From positions 4,092,001-4,156,000 of the forward strand of contig NZ_JACCFO010000001.1 in the NCBI RefSeq assembly GCF_013410565.1: a stretch of DNA of 64,000 nucleotides, written 5' to 3'. Below the pieces are notes generated by a model. The model did not search any database. It was not told where the DNA came from and worked only from the letters and a program-made list of their open reading frames with translations. A program made the position numbers and the translations under genes. This DNA is from Streptomonospora nanhaiensis. GTDB taxonomy: Bacteria; Actinomycetota; Actinomycetes; Streptosporangiales; Streptosporangiaceae. How positions within the stretch are numbered: the first letter of the stretch is position 1; each line of letters starts with the position of its first letter. Of this stretch, positions 41,004 through 50,168 are shown piece by piece.

Positions 41004-41858
41004 GTGAGTGTGCGCGAACGCGTCCAAGAGGTCGTGGCGGCCCGGTGGTTCCAGCGGGGTGTCATCGCCCTGATCCTGGTCAACGCCGTACTGCTGGGCG
41101 CGGAGACCTCACCGGGCCTGGTCGCCTCCCACGGTGAACTCCTGCACACCCTGGACCTGGCGATCCTGGGCGTGTTCGTCGTGGAGATCGCCCTGCGGAT
41201 CTACGCCCACCGCGGGGCGTTCTTCCGCGACGCGTGGAGCTGGTTCGACCTGCTCATCGTGCTGGTCGCGCTGCTGCCCGCCTCCGGCCCGCTGTCGGTG
41301 CTGCGCGTGCTGCGGGTCCTGCGGGTGCTGCGGCTGCTGCGGCTGCTGCGGCTGCTGTCGGCGGTGCCCTCGCTGCGGCACGTGGTCGGCGGCCTCTTCA
41401 AGGCGCTGCCGGGCATGGCCTCGATCTCGATCCTGGTAAGCCTGCTGCTCTACATCGCCGCGGTGATGGCGACCACCATGTTCCGCGCCACCGCGCCGCA
41501 GCACTTCGGCGACCTGGCGACCTCGGTGTTCACCCTGTTCCAGATCATGACCGGCGACAGTTGGGGCTCCATCGCCCGCACCGTCATGGAGGAGCAGCCG
41601 ACGGCGGCGGTGTTCTTCGTGCTCTACATCCTCGCCTCGACGTTCATCGCCCTCAACCTGTTCATCGCGGTCGCCGTGGAGGCGCTGGAGCACGAGCAGG
41701 ACGACGTGCGGGCCGCCTCGGCCGCCGACGCGGGACCGGACACCGCCGGCACCGAGGCGATCATGGCCGAACTGCGGGCGCTGCGCGTCGAACTGGCGGA
41801 GCTGCGGGCGGCCCGCGAACCCGCCGACGAGGACGCCCGAGCGGCGCCGCGCCCCTGA
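41004..41858 (+). CDS. NaChBac-like six-span voltage-gated ion channel with unusual selectivity filter
   Basis: A 284-residue single-domain channel. S1-S3 occupy residues about 18-95. S4 (about 98-118) has Arg every third residue in VLR/LLR repeats. The pore loop near 177-189 is FTLFQIMTGDSWGS, where NaChBac-type sodium channels have T-L-E-S-W-A-S. S6 is FFVLYILASTFIALNLFIAV, followed by a C-terminal coiled coil (IMAELRALRVELAELRAARE), typical of the tetrameric bacterial family. GTG start after GGAG. Ion selectivity cannot be read directly. Confidence 0.88.
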   Translation: MSVRERVQEVVAARWFQRGVIALILVNAVLLGAETSPGLVASHGELLHTLDLAILGVFVVEIALRIYAHRGAFFRDAWSWFDLLIVLVALLPASGPLSVLRVLRVLRVLRLLRLLRLLSAVPSLRHVVGGLFKALPGMASISILVSLLLYIAAVMATTMFRATAPQHFGDLATSVFTLFQIMTGDSWGSIARTVMEEQPTAAVFFVLYILASTFIALNLFIAVAVEALEHEQDDVRAASAADAGPDTAGTEAIMAELRALRVELAELRAAREPADEDARAAPRP

Positions 41859-41976
41859 TCCCGCGGGCGGCGGCGCCCACGCGCGCTACCACAAGTCAAC
41901 CCCTCTGAGGGTGCCGAATTCGGCCACGAGTCGCTAGTGTTCTAGGTCACAGCAGCCCGTGTGCGAGGGGGCCGGA

Positions 41977-42576
41977 ATGACCATCGTCGCGATCGAGCCC
42001 GCTACCCCGGAGCGGTGGCCGGACCTGGAGCGGCTGTTCGGCCCCACCGGGGCCTACGGCCACTGCTGGTGCGTCTACTTCCGCCGCCGCGCCAAGGACT
42101 TCACCGCCAGCATCTCGTGCGCGCCGCCCGAGCGCGGCGCCGCCAACCGCGAGGCGCTGCGGCGCATCACCCTCGACGGCGCGGTCCCCGGGCTCATCGC
42201 CTACGACGGCGGCGAACCCTGCGGCTGGGTGTCGGTCGCCCCCCGCGAGGACTTCATCCGCCTGTCGCGGTCGCGTTCGCTGCGCCCCGTCGACCCCGAC
42301 GAGCCGGGCGTGTGGTCGCTGGTGTGCTTCTGGCTGCCGCCCCGGCGCCGCCGCAAGGGCCTGGGCTCCCAGCTCCTCGACGCCGCCATCGAGCACGCGC
42401 GCGCCAAGGGCGGCCGGGTGCTGGAGGCCTACCCCGTGGACACCGCCGGCGGGCGCGCGCCCAGCGCCGAGGTCTACACCGGCACGGTGCGGATGTTCCA
42501 GAAGGCGGGGTTCGCCTGCGAGCCCCATCCGGTGAGCGAGCGGCCGATCGCCCGCCTGACCCTGAAGGACGACTGA
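41977..42576 (+). CDS. GNAT family N-acetyltransferase
   Basis: A 199-residue acetyltransferase starting MTIVAIEPATPERWPDLERL. An N-terminal HCWCVYFRR motif, CGWVSVAPREDFIRL, VCFWLPPRRRRKGLGSQLLD (acetyl-CoA loop) and VRMFQKAGFAC identify it. The Cys-rich GHCWCVYF start is shared with a common actinobacterial GNAT group. Substrate unknown. Confidence 0.85.
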   Translation: MTIVAIEPATPERWPDLERLFGPTGAYGHCWCVYFRRRAKDFTASISCAPPERGAANREALRRITLDGAVPGLIAYDGGEPCGWVSVAPREDFIRLSRSRSLRPVDPDEPGVWSLVCFWLPPRRRRKGLGSQLLDAAIEHARAKGGRVLEAYPVDTAGGRAPSAEVYTGTVRMFQKAGFACEPHPVSERPIARLTLKDD

Positions 42577-43099
42577 GGGCGGGGCCGGGCGGCGACCGCC
42601 GCGGCGGGTGCCCAGTCCGCCGGGCGGTCCGCGCGTGTGCGCGCCGCCGGAGCCGGTCGTGCGGGAGGCGCCCCCGCCGCCGCTGCCGGCGGCGGGGGCG
42701 GGGGCGCGATGAACCCGTGATCGCGCCCCTTTCGGGGGGGTTGGTCTCCGTGCCGCGGTCCGTGCGCCCGCAAGGGCGAACGGAGGTCAGCCGGTCGGTC
42801 CCGCGGGGGCGCCGGCCCGGACCGGCGCGTGTCCCGCTCGATGAAGGTTTTCTCCATCGGACCATGCCGGTAATCGCAGTTTCCGACATCACCGGAGGCG
42901 GGTCAGGCACAAAAGCCGCAGGCGGGGGCAAGGTGCGCATCAGGGCCGCGGTGGCGAACGGGGCGCGGCGGGCGCAGGGCGGCGTTTCCGGCAAAACGCC
43001 CACCGGTTGCGGCGCGGCGGTAACCCCGGTTCGGGATCGGCTGGAGGACCGCCGCGACCCGCCGCCGGACCGCTCCGGCGGCCGGGGCCGGCCGGCAGG
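42577..43099. other. Intergenic region without a recognised gene
   Basis: About 520 bp between convergent genes. No protein-like frame on either strand. A segment near 42850-42930 (GGTAATCGCAGTTTCCGACA) is slightly AT-richer. No tRNA or large perfect hairpin noticed. Confidence 0.4.
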
Positions 43100-43828
43100 T
43101 CACCCGTCCGCGGCGGGTCGGTCGGCCCCCCGGCCGCGCTGCCACTGCTCCACTCCGCGGCGCAGGGACTCGCTCACCAGGATCAGGAGTTCGGCGGCGG
43201 AGGCGAAGCGGGCCCCGGCCGGGGTGGCGGCGCCGAGGACGTCGACACCGCGCAGCGACGCCTCGTTCAGGGCGTCGGTCATCTGCGCCGAGGCGATGAT
43301 GGACCGCGCCCACACCGAGTCGTCGATGACGTAGCGCTCGCGGCGGCCACCGGAGTCCCGCTCCCGCCGCACCATCCCCTGCTGTTCGAGGAAGGCCACG
43401 GCCTGGGAGACCGACGCCGGGCTGACGCGCAGCCGCTGGACCAGTTCGGCGGCGGTCAGGCTGCCGGAGTCGACCACGTACAGGCAGGCGATGACCCGGG
43501 CCGCCATCCGGGGCACGCCCTGCTGGATGAGCAGTTCGGCGAAGGACAGCGTGAAGTCCTGGACCGCCTGGGGGTCGCGCCCGTGGGTGTCGTCGGCCAC
43601 CGCCGGCGCGGGCGGCCGCTCCCGCCGGCCGCGCCGCGCGCGGTGGCGGGTGGCCTCGTGCGCGCGGTCGGCCCGGTAGGCCTCGGGGCCGCCGTTGCGG
43701 GTGACCTCGCGCATGACCGTTGAGGCGGGCCGCCCCAGGCGCCGGCCGATCTCCGCGTAGCCCAGGCCCTCGGCCAGCCAGTCGGCGATGTGCTGGCGGT
43801 CCTCGCTGGTCAGTCTGCCTCCGGGCAT
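43100..43828 (-). CDS. Hybrid regulator: IS30-transposase-type HTH fused to a GbsR/MarR winged helix
   Basis: A 242-residue protein. Residues 1-50 (LTSEDRQHIADWLAEGLGYA, EIGRRLGRPASTVMREVTRN) match the HTH_38 domain of IS30 transposases, like the truncated one at 51534. After a basic linker, residues about 90-190 form a MarR/GbsR domain: FAELLIQQGVPRMAARVIAC, LTAAELVQRLRVSPASVSQA, VAFLEQQGMVRRERDSGGRR. It is divergent from the serine hydrolase, and duplicated operator-like sites lie between. A transposase HTH recruited for regulation is my inference. Confidence 0.82.
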   Translation of the reverse strand: MPGGRLTSEDRQHIADWLAEGLGYAEIGRRLGRPASTVMREVTRNGGPEAYRADRAHEATRHRARRGRRERPPAPAVADDTHGRDPQAVQDFTLSFAELLIQQGVPRMAARVIACLYVVDSGSLTAAELVQRLRVSPASVSQAVAFLEQQGMVRRERDSGGRRERYVIDDSVWARSIIASAQMTDALNEASLRGVDVLGAATPAGARFASAAELLILVSESLRRGVEQWQRGRGADRPAADG

Positions 43829-43895
43829 CGGTGTTCGGCTCCCTTGCGTCGACGTGCGCGGGGATCGGCGCCCCGGCGCGCTGTGCCGCCAGTAT

Positions 43896-43967
43896 GCGTT
43901 CACAGCCACCTCATTGCAAAGCGTCGTCGGCAACACCTTTGCGTTCACCACCATGTTCATTGCAAAG
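43896..43967. promoter_or_regulatory. Duplicated composite operator GCGTTCAC...CATTGCAAAG
   Basis: GCGTTCAC (43896) - 8 bp - CATTGCAAAG (43912) is repeated as GCGTTCAC (43941) - 9 bp - CATTGCAAAG (43958). A reverse-oriented TGAACGCAA lies at 44027 within the promoter spacer. It probably binds the divergent hybrid regulator. Confidence 0.65.
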
Positions 43968-44014
43968 AACGGCTGATATCCCGTATGAACAGGAAGAATC
44001 CTGAGATCTTTGTG

Positions 44015-44043
44015 TTGACATATTTTTGAACGCAACGTACTGT
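44015..44043 (+). promoter_or_regulatory. Sigma-70-type promoter of the serine hydrolase gene
   Basis: TTGACA (44015-44020), 17-bp spacer, TACTGT (44038-44043), about 80 bp before the start codon. The spacer contains TGAACGCAA, the complement of the upstream repeat, so a bound regulator would block the promoter. Confidence 0.7.
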
Positions 44044-44123
44044 CGGCTTTGTTCAGAGATTCCCGAACGCACAGGAGGCGCCGAGGGCGCCGCTCCGGGA
44101 CCCAGACGACGAGGAGACCCGCC

Positions 44124-45272
44124 ATGTCCGCCACCCCCTCCCCCCGCGGCACCCGCACCGGCGCCGACCGCCCCGAGCTGCGGAAGGCCGTCGAGGAGAT
44201 CGCCGCCCTCGGCTTCACCGGTGTGCAGGTGCGCGTCAACGACGAGCACGGCACGTGGACCGGCAGCGCCGGCGCCCGCGAGATCGGCTCGGCCGAGCCG
44301 CCGCCGACCGACGGGCACTTCCGGATCGGCAGCAACACCAAGACCTTCATCGCCGTCCTGGTGCTGCGGCTGGTGGCCGAGAGCCGGATCGGCCTGGACG
44401 ACCCGGTCGGCGACCACCTGCCCGGGTTCGGCCTGGACCCCCGCATCACGGTGCGGATGCTGCTCCAGCACACCAGCGGGATCTTCAACTTCACCGGCGA
44501 GTACTACGACGACGGCTCGTTCGCGCCGGGGATCACCTGGTCGGGCCGCGAGTGGGTGGAGAACCGGTTCCGCACCTACACCCCCGAGGAGCTGGTGCGG
44601 CTGTCCCTGGACAAGCCCGCCCGCTTCGAGCCGGGGACGGACTGGAGCTACGCCAACACCGACTACGTGCTGGCCCGGCTGCTGGTCGAGAAGGTCACCG
44701 GCCGCCCCGTGGCCGAGGAGATGCGGCGCCGGATCCTGGAGCCGCTCGGCATGCCGGGCACCCTGGCACCCACCACCGAGACCGACATCCCCGAGCCGCA
44801 CGCCCGCGCCTACTACCGCTACGCGGCCGACGGCCGCGAGCAGACGGTCGACGTCACCCGGCAGAACCCCTCCTGGATCTCCAGCGGCGGCGACATGGTC
44901 TCGACCACCCAGGACCTGCACACCTTCATCTCCGCCCTGGTGGGCGGCCGGCTGCTGCCCGCGGACCTGCTGGAGCAGATGTTCGCGCCGCACCCCAAGG
45001 CCGGCTACGGCCTGGGGGTGTTCGTGCAGGAGACCCCCTGCGGCGGCACCGTCATCACCCACAACGGCGGCATCGCCGGCCACGCGGGCCTGATGTACAG
45101 CACGCCCGACGGCGCCACCACCCTCACCGCCGGGCTCAACTACGTCGACGACGCCGGGATGTCCCTGGCCGGGGCCTTCCAGGAGGCCACGCGGCGGCTC
45201 GTGGCCGAGGTGTTCTGCGGCGGGCGGACCGCCCCGGCGGACACCGCCGAGGCGGCCCCGGCGGCGGGCTGA
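44124..45272 (+). CDS. Serine hydrolase (beta-lactamase / D-Ala-D-Ala carboxypeptidase family)
   Basis: A 382-residue class-C-like hydrolase. FRIGSNTKTFIAVLVLRLVA holds the SxxK motif (SNTK), WSYANTDYVLARLLVEKVTG the YxN motif, and VITHNGGIAGHAG the KTG-like HNG box. There is no signal peptide, so it is probably cytoplasmic, an esterase- or peptidase-type member. GGAG precedes the ATG. Regulated, by inference, by the divergent hybrid HTH protein. Substrate unknown. Confidence 0.9.
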   Translation: MSATPSPRGTRTGADRPELRKAVEEIAALGFTGVQVRVNDEHGTWTGSAGAREIGSAEPPPTDGHFRIGSNTKTFIAVLVLRLVAESRIGLDDPVGDHLPGFGLDPRITVRMLLQHTSGIFNFTGEYYDDGSFAPGITWSGREWVENRFRTYTPEELVRLSLDKPARFEPGTDWSYANTDYVLARLLVEKVTGRPVAEEMRRRILEPLGMPGTLAPTTETDIPEPHARAYYRYAADGREQTVDVTRQNPSWISSGGDMVSTTQDLHTFISALVGGRLLPADLLEQMFAPHPKAGYGLGVFVQETPCGGTVITHNGGIAGHAGLMYSTPDGATTLTAGLNYVDDAGMSLAGAFQEATRRLVAEVFCGGRTAPADTAEAAPAAG

Positions 45273-45339
45273 GCGCCCCTCGTCCGCTCACGGCGGACCC
45301 ACCGGCGACCCACCGCGCCCCGCACCGGGCGGCACGCGG

Positions 45340-45378
45340 ACGGGCCGCGCCGGGCCACGGCGGCCCGGCGCGGCCCGT
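45340..45378. terminator. 17-bp hairpin terminator
   Basis: ACGGGCCGCGCCGGGCC and its exact complement around ACGGC, 68 bp after the serine hydrolase stop. It isolates the copper operon from upstream transcription. Confidence 0.75.
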
Positions 45379-45468
45379 TCCGGTTCCGGGCCCGTCCCCG
45401 GCGGCGCGGACGGTCCGTTAACGCACCCGATCCGGGTAGTGCGGTGATGTGGGACACAGTGCCCGAAT

Positions 45469-45488
45469 ATACGGTAGGGGGGTATAGT
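45469..45488. promoter_or_regulatory. CsoR-type copper operator overlapping the -10 region
   Basis: ATACGGTAGGGGGGTATAGT resembles CsoR sites of copZA promoters (G-run flanked by TAC/GTA). The GTATAGTAT part could serve as the -10 element about 70 bp before copZ. No csoR gene is in the window. Confidence 0.7.
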
Positions 45489-45556
45489 ATTTCCTAGACT
45501 TCAGGGAAACGGCCCGCGGCGTAGCGGCCACCTCCCCCGGATACGAGGAGACCACC

Positions 45557-45793
45557 ATGTCCGACACCGCAAGCACCCCCGGCGCCGCCGTCAGCACCGA
45601 CTACACGGTCACCGGCATGCACTGCGGCGGCTGCGCGGCCTCCGTCCGCCGCGAGGTGGGCGCGCTGCCGGGTGTCACCGCGGTCGAGGTCGACGTCGCG
45701 ACCGGGCGCGTCACCGTCACCGGCGAGGGCCCCGCCGACCCCGCCGCCGTCCGCGCCGCCGTGGCCCAGGCCGGCTACACCGTGGAGGGCTGA
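45557..45793 (+). CDS. copZ: Copper chaperone CopZ
   Basis: A 78-residue HMA-domain protein. The metal motif is GMHCGGCAASVRREV, followed by the usual beta-alpha-beta elements VTAVEVDVATGRVTV and AVAQAGYTVEG. It delivers Cu(I) to the CopA ATPase. First gene of a three-gene operon behind a CsoR-type site; 1-bp gap to the next gene. Confidence 0.93.
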   Translation: MSDTASTPGAAVSTDYTVTGMHCGGCAASVRREVGALPGVTAVEVDVATGRVTVTGEGPADPAAVRAAVAQAGYTVEG

Positions 45794-45794
45794 C

Positions 45795-46700
45795 ATGGAC
45801 ACCCGCGGCAGGCTCGGCGTCTACGGCCTCGCGCTGGTCGTGGCGTTCGCCGGGGCGCTGGGCGCCGGACGGATCGCCGACCCGCTGGTCCCCGACACCG
45901 CCCAGGCCGACCGGCCCGACGACACCGCGCCGCCCGAGATGGAGCCGGCCGGCCTGCGCGTCGCGCAGGCCGGCTACCGGCTCGACGTGCTGTCGGCCCC
46001 CCAGGAGGCCGACGACCGCGACGAACTCGCCTTCCGGATCGTCGGCCCCGACACCCGGCCGGTCACCGAGTTCACCACCGCCCACGAACGCCGCATGCAC
46101 CTCATCGTGGTCGGCCGCGACATGACCGGCTACCAGCACCTGCACCCGGCCATGGACGACGACGGCGTGTGGCGCACCGACCTCGAACTCGCCGACCCCG
46201 GCCCCTACCGGGTCTTCGCCGACTTCGTGCCCACCGCCCACTCCGAGGGCCTGGTGCTGGGCGCCGACCTCGGCGTGCCCGGCGACTACGCGCCCGAGCC
46301 GCTGCCCGAACCCGCGGCCACCGCCGAGGTGGACGGCTACGAGGTCGCGCTCTCCGGCGAGATCGAGCCCGGCCGCCCCCGCGACCTCGTCTTCACGGTC
46401 AGCAGGGACGGCCGCCCGGTCACCGACCTGGAGCCCTACCTGGGCGCCTACGGCCACCTGGTGGCGCTGCGCACCGGCGACCTCGCGTTCCTGCACGTCC
46501 ACCCCAAGCTCGACTCCGGCGGCGGCAGCCCCGCCGGGCCCGACATCACCTTCAGCGCCGAGACCCCCTCACCGGGGGAGTACCGGCTCTTCCTCGACTT
46601 CAAGCACGGCGGCGAGGTGCGCACCGCGGAGTTCACCGTCGCCGCGGACGGCCGGTGGGAGGTCGCGCCGCCCGGCGAGGGCGCCGAGCACGGGCACTGA
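45795..46700 (+). CDS. Membrane-anchored copper-operon protein of unknown function
   Basis: A 301-residue protein with an N-terminal membrane span ([20 protein letters not shown]) and a large extracytoplasmic part. Two similar segments rich in His occur: [20 protein letters not shown] and [20 protein letters not shown], and it ends EGAEHGH. The repeated HxH motifs suggest copper binding in the periplasm. Homologues lie in actinobacterial copZA operons, but none has a defined role to my knowledge. It starts one base after copZ. Confidence 0.8.
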   Translation: MDTRGRLGVYGLALVVAFAGALGAGRIADPLVPDTAQADRPDDTAPPEMEPAGLRVAQAGYRLDVLSAPQEADDRDELAFRIVGPDTRPVTEFTTAHERRMHLIVVGRDMTGYQHLHPAMDDDGVWRTDLELADPGPYRVFADFVPTAHSEGLVLGADLGVPGDYAPEPLPEPAATAEVDGYEVALSGEIEPGRPRDLVFTVSRDGRPVTDLEPYLGAYGHLVALRTGDLAFLHVHPKLDSGGGSPAGPDITFSAETPSPGEYRLFLDFKHGGEVRTAEFTVAADGRWEVAPPGEGAEHGH

Positions 46701-46777
46701 CCCCGCCCGCACCGCCGCCCGCACCCGCCACCACGCAGCCAGGGGCCCGCAGAGGGCCCGGAGGGAACCCGCACGCA

Positions 46778-49189
46778 ATGAACGGCGACGCCAACGGACT
46801 CACCCAGGCGACCGGCAGGATCGAACTCGCCATCGGCGGCATGACCTGCGCCTCCTGTGCCAACCGCATCGAGAAGCGGCTGAACCGGCTCGACGGGGTC
46901 ACCGCCACCGTCAACTACGCCACCGAGAAGGCGAGCGTCACCTACGGCGAGGGCATCGCGCCCGAGGACCTCGTCGCCGCCGTCGAGAAGGCCGGCTACA
47001 CCGCGGCCCTGCCCGAGCCGCCGGCCGAACGCGACCCCGGCGGCGCCCCGGCCGAGTCCGACCCGCTGCGCGACCTGCGCACCCGCACGGTGGTCAGCGT
47101 CCTGCTGTCGGTGCCGGTCATCGCCATGGCCATGTTCTCCGACCTCCAGTTCGAGTACTGGCAGTGGGCCTCGCTCACGCTGGCCGCGCCCGTGCTGGTG
47201 TGGGGCGCCTGGCCGTTCCACCGCGCCGCCGCCAAGAACCTGCTGCTGGGCCAGGCCACCATGGACACCCTGGTCTCGCTGGGCACGCTCGCCGCCTTCG
47301 GGTGGTCGCTCTACGCCCTCTTCCTCGGCGAGGCCGGCGAACCCGGCATGGTGCACCCCTTCGAGTTCACAGTCGGGGGCGGCGACGGATCGGCCAACAT
47401 CTACCTGGAAGTCGCCGCCGGGGTCACGTCCTTCATCCTGCTCGGCCGCTACTTCGAGGCCCGCGCCAAGCGCCGCGCGGGCGAGGCCCTGCGCGCGCTG
47501 CTCGAACTCGGCGCCAAGGAGGTCGCGGTCGTGCGCGACGGCCGCGAGGAGCGCGTGCCCGTCGACCGGCTCGCGCCGGGCGACCTGTTCGTGGTCCGCC
47601 CCGGCGAGAAGATCGCCACCGACGGCCGCGTTGTCGAGGGCACCTCCGCCGTCGACCGCAGCATGCTCACCGGGGAGTCCGTGCCCGAGGAGGTCGGGCC
47701 CGGCTCCGAGGTCGTCGGCGCCACCGTCAACGCCGGCGGGCGGCTGCTGGTGCGCGCCACCCGCGTCGGCTCCGACACCCAGCTCGCGCAGATGGCGCGG
47801 CTGGTCGAGGAGGCGCAGAGCGGCAAGGCCGAGGTCCAGCGCCTGGCCGACCGGGTGTCAGGCGTGTTCGTGCCGGTCGTCATCGCCCTGGCCGTGGCCA
47901 CGCTCGGCTTCTGGCTGGGTAGCGGCGGCACCGCCCAGGCGTTCACCGCAGCCGTGGCCGTGCTGATCATCGCCTGCCCCTGCGCGCTCGGCCTGGCCAC
48001 CCCCACCGCGCTGCTGGTGGGCACCGGGCGCGGCGCCCAGCTCGGCATCCTGATCAAGGGCCCGGAGGTGCTGGAGAACACCCGCCGCGTCGACACCGTC
48101 GTGCTGGACAAGACCGGCACCGTCACCACCGGCCGCATGACCCTCGTCGACGTGGTGCCCGCCGACGGCCAGGACCCCGACGAGCTGATTCGGCTGGCCG
48201 GGGCCCTGGAGGACGCCTCGGAGCACCCCATCGGGCAGGCCGTGGCCAAGGGCGCCGTGCAGCGCGTCGGCGACCTGCCCGGGGTGGCGGACTTCGCCGC
48301 CGTGCAGGGGCGCGGCGTCGAGGGCACCGTGGCCGGGCGCCGGGTCGTCGTCGGGCGGCCCTCGCTGCTCCAGGAGCGCGGCCTGGCGCTGCCCGCCGGG
48401 CTCGCTGAGGCGGCCGAGCGGGCGCACGCCAAGGGCCGCACCGCCGTGGCGGTGGGCTGGGACGGCGCGGCGCGGGGCGTGCTGGCGGTCTCCGACGTCG
48501 TCAAGCCCACCAGCGCCGAGGCCGTGCGCCGGCTGCGCGAGATGGGCCTGACCCCGGTGCTGCTCACCGGCGACACCCGGGGCGTGGCCGAGGCCGTCGC
48601 CGCCGAGGTCGGAATCGAGAAGGTGATCGCCGAGGTCCTGCCCGAGGAGAAGGCCGCGGTGGTGCGCCGCCTCCAGGAGGAGGGCGCCACGGTCGCCATG
48701 GTCGGCGACGGGGTCAACGACGCCGCCGCGCTGGCGCAGGCCGACCTCGGCCTGGCCATGGGCACCGGCACCGACGTCGCCATCGAGGCGGGCGACCTCA
48801 CGCTGGTGCGCGGCGACCTCCGGCTGGTCGCCGACGCCATCCGGCTCTCCCGCCGCACCCTGGCCACCATCCGGGGCAACCTGTTCTGGGCGTTCGCCTA
48901 CAACGTGATGGCGCTGCCCCTGGCCGCGGCCGGGCTGCTCAACCCGATGATCGCGGGCGGGGCGATGGCGCTGTCCAGCGTCTTCGTGGTCAGCAACAGC
49001 CTGCGGCTGCGCGGCTTCAAGCCGCTGGCCCGCGAGGCCGAAGGCGGCTCCCAGGCCGTCGGCGGCGCCGACGGCTACGGGCAGGCGCCCGGCGGGGACG
49101 GCGACGCCCCCGCGCCCGGAGGCGTCGACATCGCCCACGCCACCTGGGGCCCGTCCACCCCCGGCCCCGACCGGGGCAGCGGGGCGTAG
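46778..49189 (+). CDS. copA: Copper-translocating P-type ATPase CopA
   Basis: An 803-residue P1B-ATPase. One HMA domain ([20 protein letters not shown]), eight membrane spans, the A-domain TGES, membrane metal site CPC in [13 protein letters not shown], phosphorylation site DKTGTVTTG, the HP locus SEHPIGQAV, and [12 protein letters not shown]. The C-terminus has a Gly-rich tail of about 50 residues. It exports Cu(I) from the cytoplasm. A Shine-Dalgarno GGAGGG lies upstream of the ATG. Confidence 0.95.
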   Translation: MNGDANGLTQATGRIELAIGGMTCASCANRIEKRLNRLDGVTATVNYATEKASVTYGEGIAPEDLVAAVEKAGYTAALPEPPAERDPGGAPAESDPLRDLRTRTVVSVLLSVPVIAMAMFSDLQFEYWQWASLTLAAPVLVWGAWPFHRAAAKNLLLGQATMDTLVSLGTLAAFGWSLYALFLGEAGEPGMVHPFEFTVGGGDGSANIYLEVAAGVTSFILLGRYFEARAKRRAGEALRALLELGAKEVAVVRDGREERVPVDRLAPGDLFVVRPGEKIATDGRVVEGTSAVDRSMLTGESVPEEVGPGSEVVGATVNAGGRLLVRATRVGSDTQLAQMARLVEEAQSGKAEVQRLADRVSGVFVPVVIALAVATLGFWLGSGGTAQAFTAAVAVLIIACPCALGLATPTALLVGTGRGAQLGILIKGPEVLENTRRVDTVVLDKTGTVTTGRMTLVDVVPADGQDPDELIRLAGALEDASEHPIGQAVAKGAVQRVGDLPGVADFAAVQGRGVEGTVAGRRVVVGRPSLLQERGLALPAGLAEAAERAHAKGRTAVAVGWDGAARGVLAVSDVVKPTSAEAVRRLREMGLTPVLLTGDTRGVAEAVAAEVGIEKVIAEVLPEEKAAVVRRLQEEGATVAMVGDGVNDAAALAQADLGLAMGTGTDVAIEAGDLTLVRGDLRLVADAIRLSRRTLATIRGNLFWAFAYNVMALPLAAAGLLNPMIAGGAMALSSVFVVSNSLRLRGFKPLAREAEGGSQAVGGADGYGQAPGGDGDAPAPGGVDIAHATWGPSTPGPDRGSGA

Positions 49190-49212
49190 CGGACTCCGAG
49201 GTCCGACGCATT

Positions 49213-49249
49213 CCGGGGCCGCCCGCGCGAAGCGCGAGCGGCCCCCGGC
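49213..49249. terminator. Hairpin terminator after copA
   Basis: CCGGGGCCGC and GCGGCCCCCGG (one bulge), with an inner CGCGC/GCGCG stem, directly after the copA stop and facing the convergent HTH gene. Confidence 0.6.
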
Positions 49250-49278
49250 GTGTGCGCGGTGGCCGCCTCCCCTTGAAG

Positions 49279-49515
49279 TCAGCCGCCGCCCGCCTGTGCG
49301 GACTCCTCACTGTGAAGCAGTGCGTCGACGTCGTCGGCGTAGAGGCGGCGGTGGCCGCCCACGGTCCGGGCGGTGCGGATGTGGCCGGTGTCGGTCCACC
49401 GGCGGACGGTGGATTGGCTGATGCGGAAGATGTCGCGGACCTCGGCGGGGGTGTAGAAGCGGGGCGAGGGCTGCGGCGCGGGGTCCGTGGCGTGCTGCGG
49501 GTGCTGGGTGTTCAT
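49279..49515 (-). CDS. MerR/BldC-like helix-turn-helix protein
   Basis: A 78-residue protein. RFYTPAEVRDIFRISQSTVR, RWTDTGHIRTARTVGGHRRL is a MerR-type winged helix like BldC or an excisionase. A GTG at 49554 would lengthen it to 91 residues. It is followed on the same strand by nothing related and may regulate the adjacent anti-sigma-like gene. Confidence 0.8.
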   Translation of the reverse strand: MNTQHPQHATDPAPQPSPRFYTPAEVRDIFRISQSTVRRWTDTGHIRTARTVGGHRRLYADDVDALLHSEESAQAGGG

Positions 49516-49626
49516 GGCTCCGTCCGGGGGGTCAAAGTCCAAGGGGTCGGGCACCCCCGCCCGCCGGGGTCTCGCACGGAGGCGGGCGGGGGTGGATCGC
49601 GGGCGCGGATCAGTCCGCGGCCTCGG

Positions 49627-50031
49627 TCAGGGGGCGGCCTTTCCGGGTGTGAACGCGATGACGTAGTAGAGGCCGGGGCTGTGGTCCAGGCAGCCCCATT
49701 CGTGGGCGAAGGCGCTCATGATGCGCAGTCCGCGCCCGTGCTCGGCGTCGGGGTCGGCCTGGACCACGTGGGGCTTGGTGGCTCCGGTGCCCTCGTCCTG
49801 GGCCTCCACGCGCAGCCGTCCGGGGGAGAGTTCCACGCGGACGGTGATGGTCCTGCTTGTGGTGTGGAGGACGGCGTTGGTCACGGCTTCGGACAGCAGC
49901 AGCACGGCGGTGGCCCGGGCGTCGTCGGGGATGTGGCCGGCCGTGGCGAGCGTGTCCTCCAGCCACGCGCGGGCGCGTGCGACCTGGTCGACATAGCGCG
50001 CGAAGGCGCGGCAGTGGATGGCGGTGTTCAT
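49627..50031 (-). CDS. Anti-sigma-factor-like ATP-binding protein (HATPase_c_2)
   Basis: A 134-residue GHKL ATPase. The N-box is AVLLLSEAVTNAVLHT, and the G1/G2 region reads VEAQDEGTGATKPHV, then EHGRGLRIMSAFAHEWG. These match SpoIIAB/RsbW-type kinases, which are very numerous in actinomycetes. Its ATG overlaps the stop of a 46-codon upstream gene (ATGA). The partner sigma factor is not in the window. Confidence 0.88.
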   Translation of the reverse strand: MNTAIHCRAFARYVDQVARARAWLEDTLATAGHIPDDARATAVLLLSEAVTNAVLHTTSRTITVRVELSPGRLRVEAQDEGTGATKPHVVQADPDAEHGRGLRIMSAFAHEWGCLDHSPGLYYVIAFTPGKAAP

Positions 50032-50168
50032 GCCCGCCTGCCCCACCACACGTCGGGGCGGCTCCACCACAGGTAGGGCCGGATCCGGCCGGCCCGCGCG
50101 TGGCGGGGGCGGTAGCGCGTGGAATGGCGCGGCGTATAGGGCGATTGCGGGCGTATAGGGTTCAGCAC
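50028..50168 (-). CDS. Tiny basic RPY-type protein coupled to the ATPase gene
   Basis: A 46-residue frame starting MLNPIRPQSPYTPRHSTRYR and ending with RIRPYLWWSRPDVWWGRRA. It resembles the 77-residue product at 20124-20357 in its start and in the RPY core. The GTG start has GGTGGAGA upstream, and the stop overlaps the ATPase start. A larger open frame in the same place belongs to the ATPase frame read upstream of its start. Confidence 0.55.
   Translation of the reverse strand: MLNPIRPQSPYTPRHSTRYRPRHARAGRIRPYLWWSRPDVWWGRRA

Noticed and set aside
37832-41149. A 1105-codon minus-strand frame across the AGCS and hypothetical genes
   Set aside because: It is low-complexity antisense of two recognisable plus-strand genes and has no domain.
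42577-43099. Possible riboswitch or small RNA in the gap after the GNAT gene
   Set aside because: No conserved riboswitch element or strong structure could be recognised by eye.
47449-49138. Minus-strand frames opposite copA
   Set aside because: They are antisense shadows of an unmistakable P-type ATPase.
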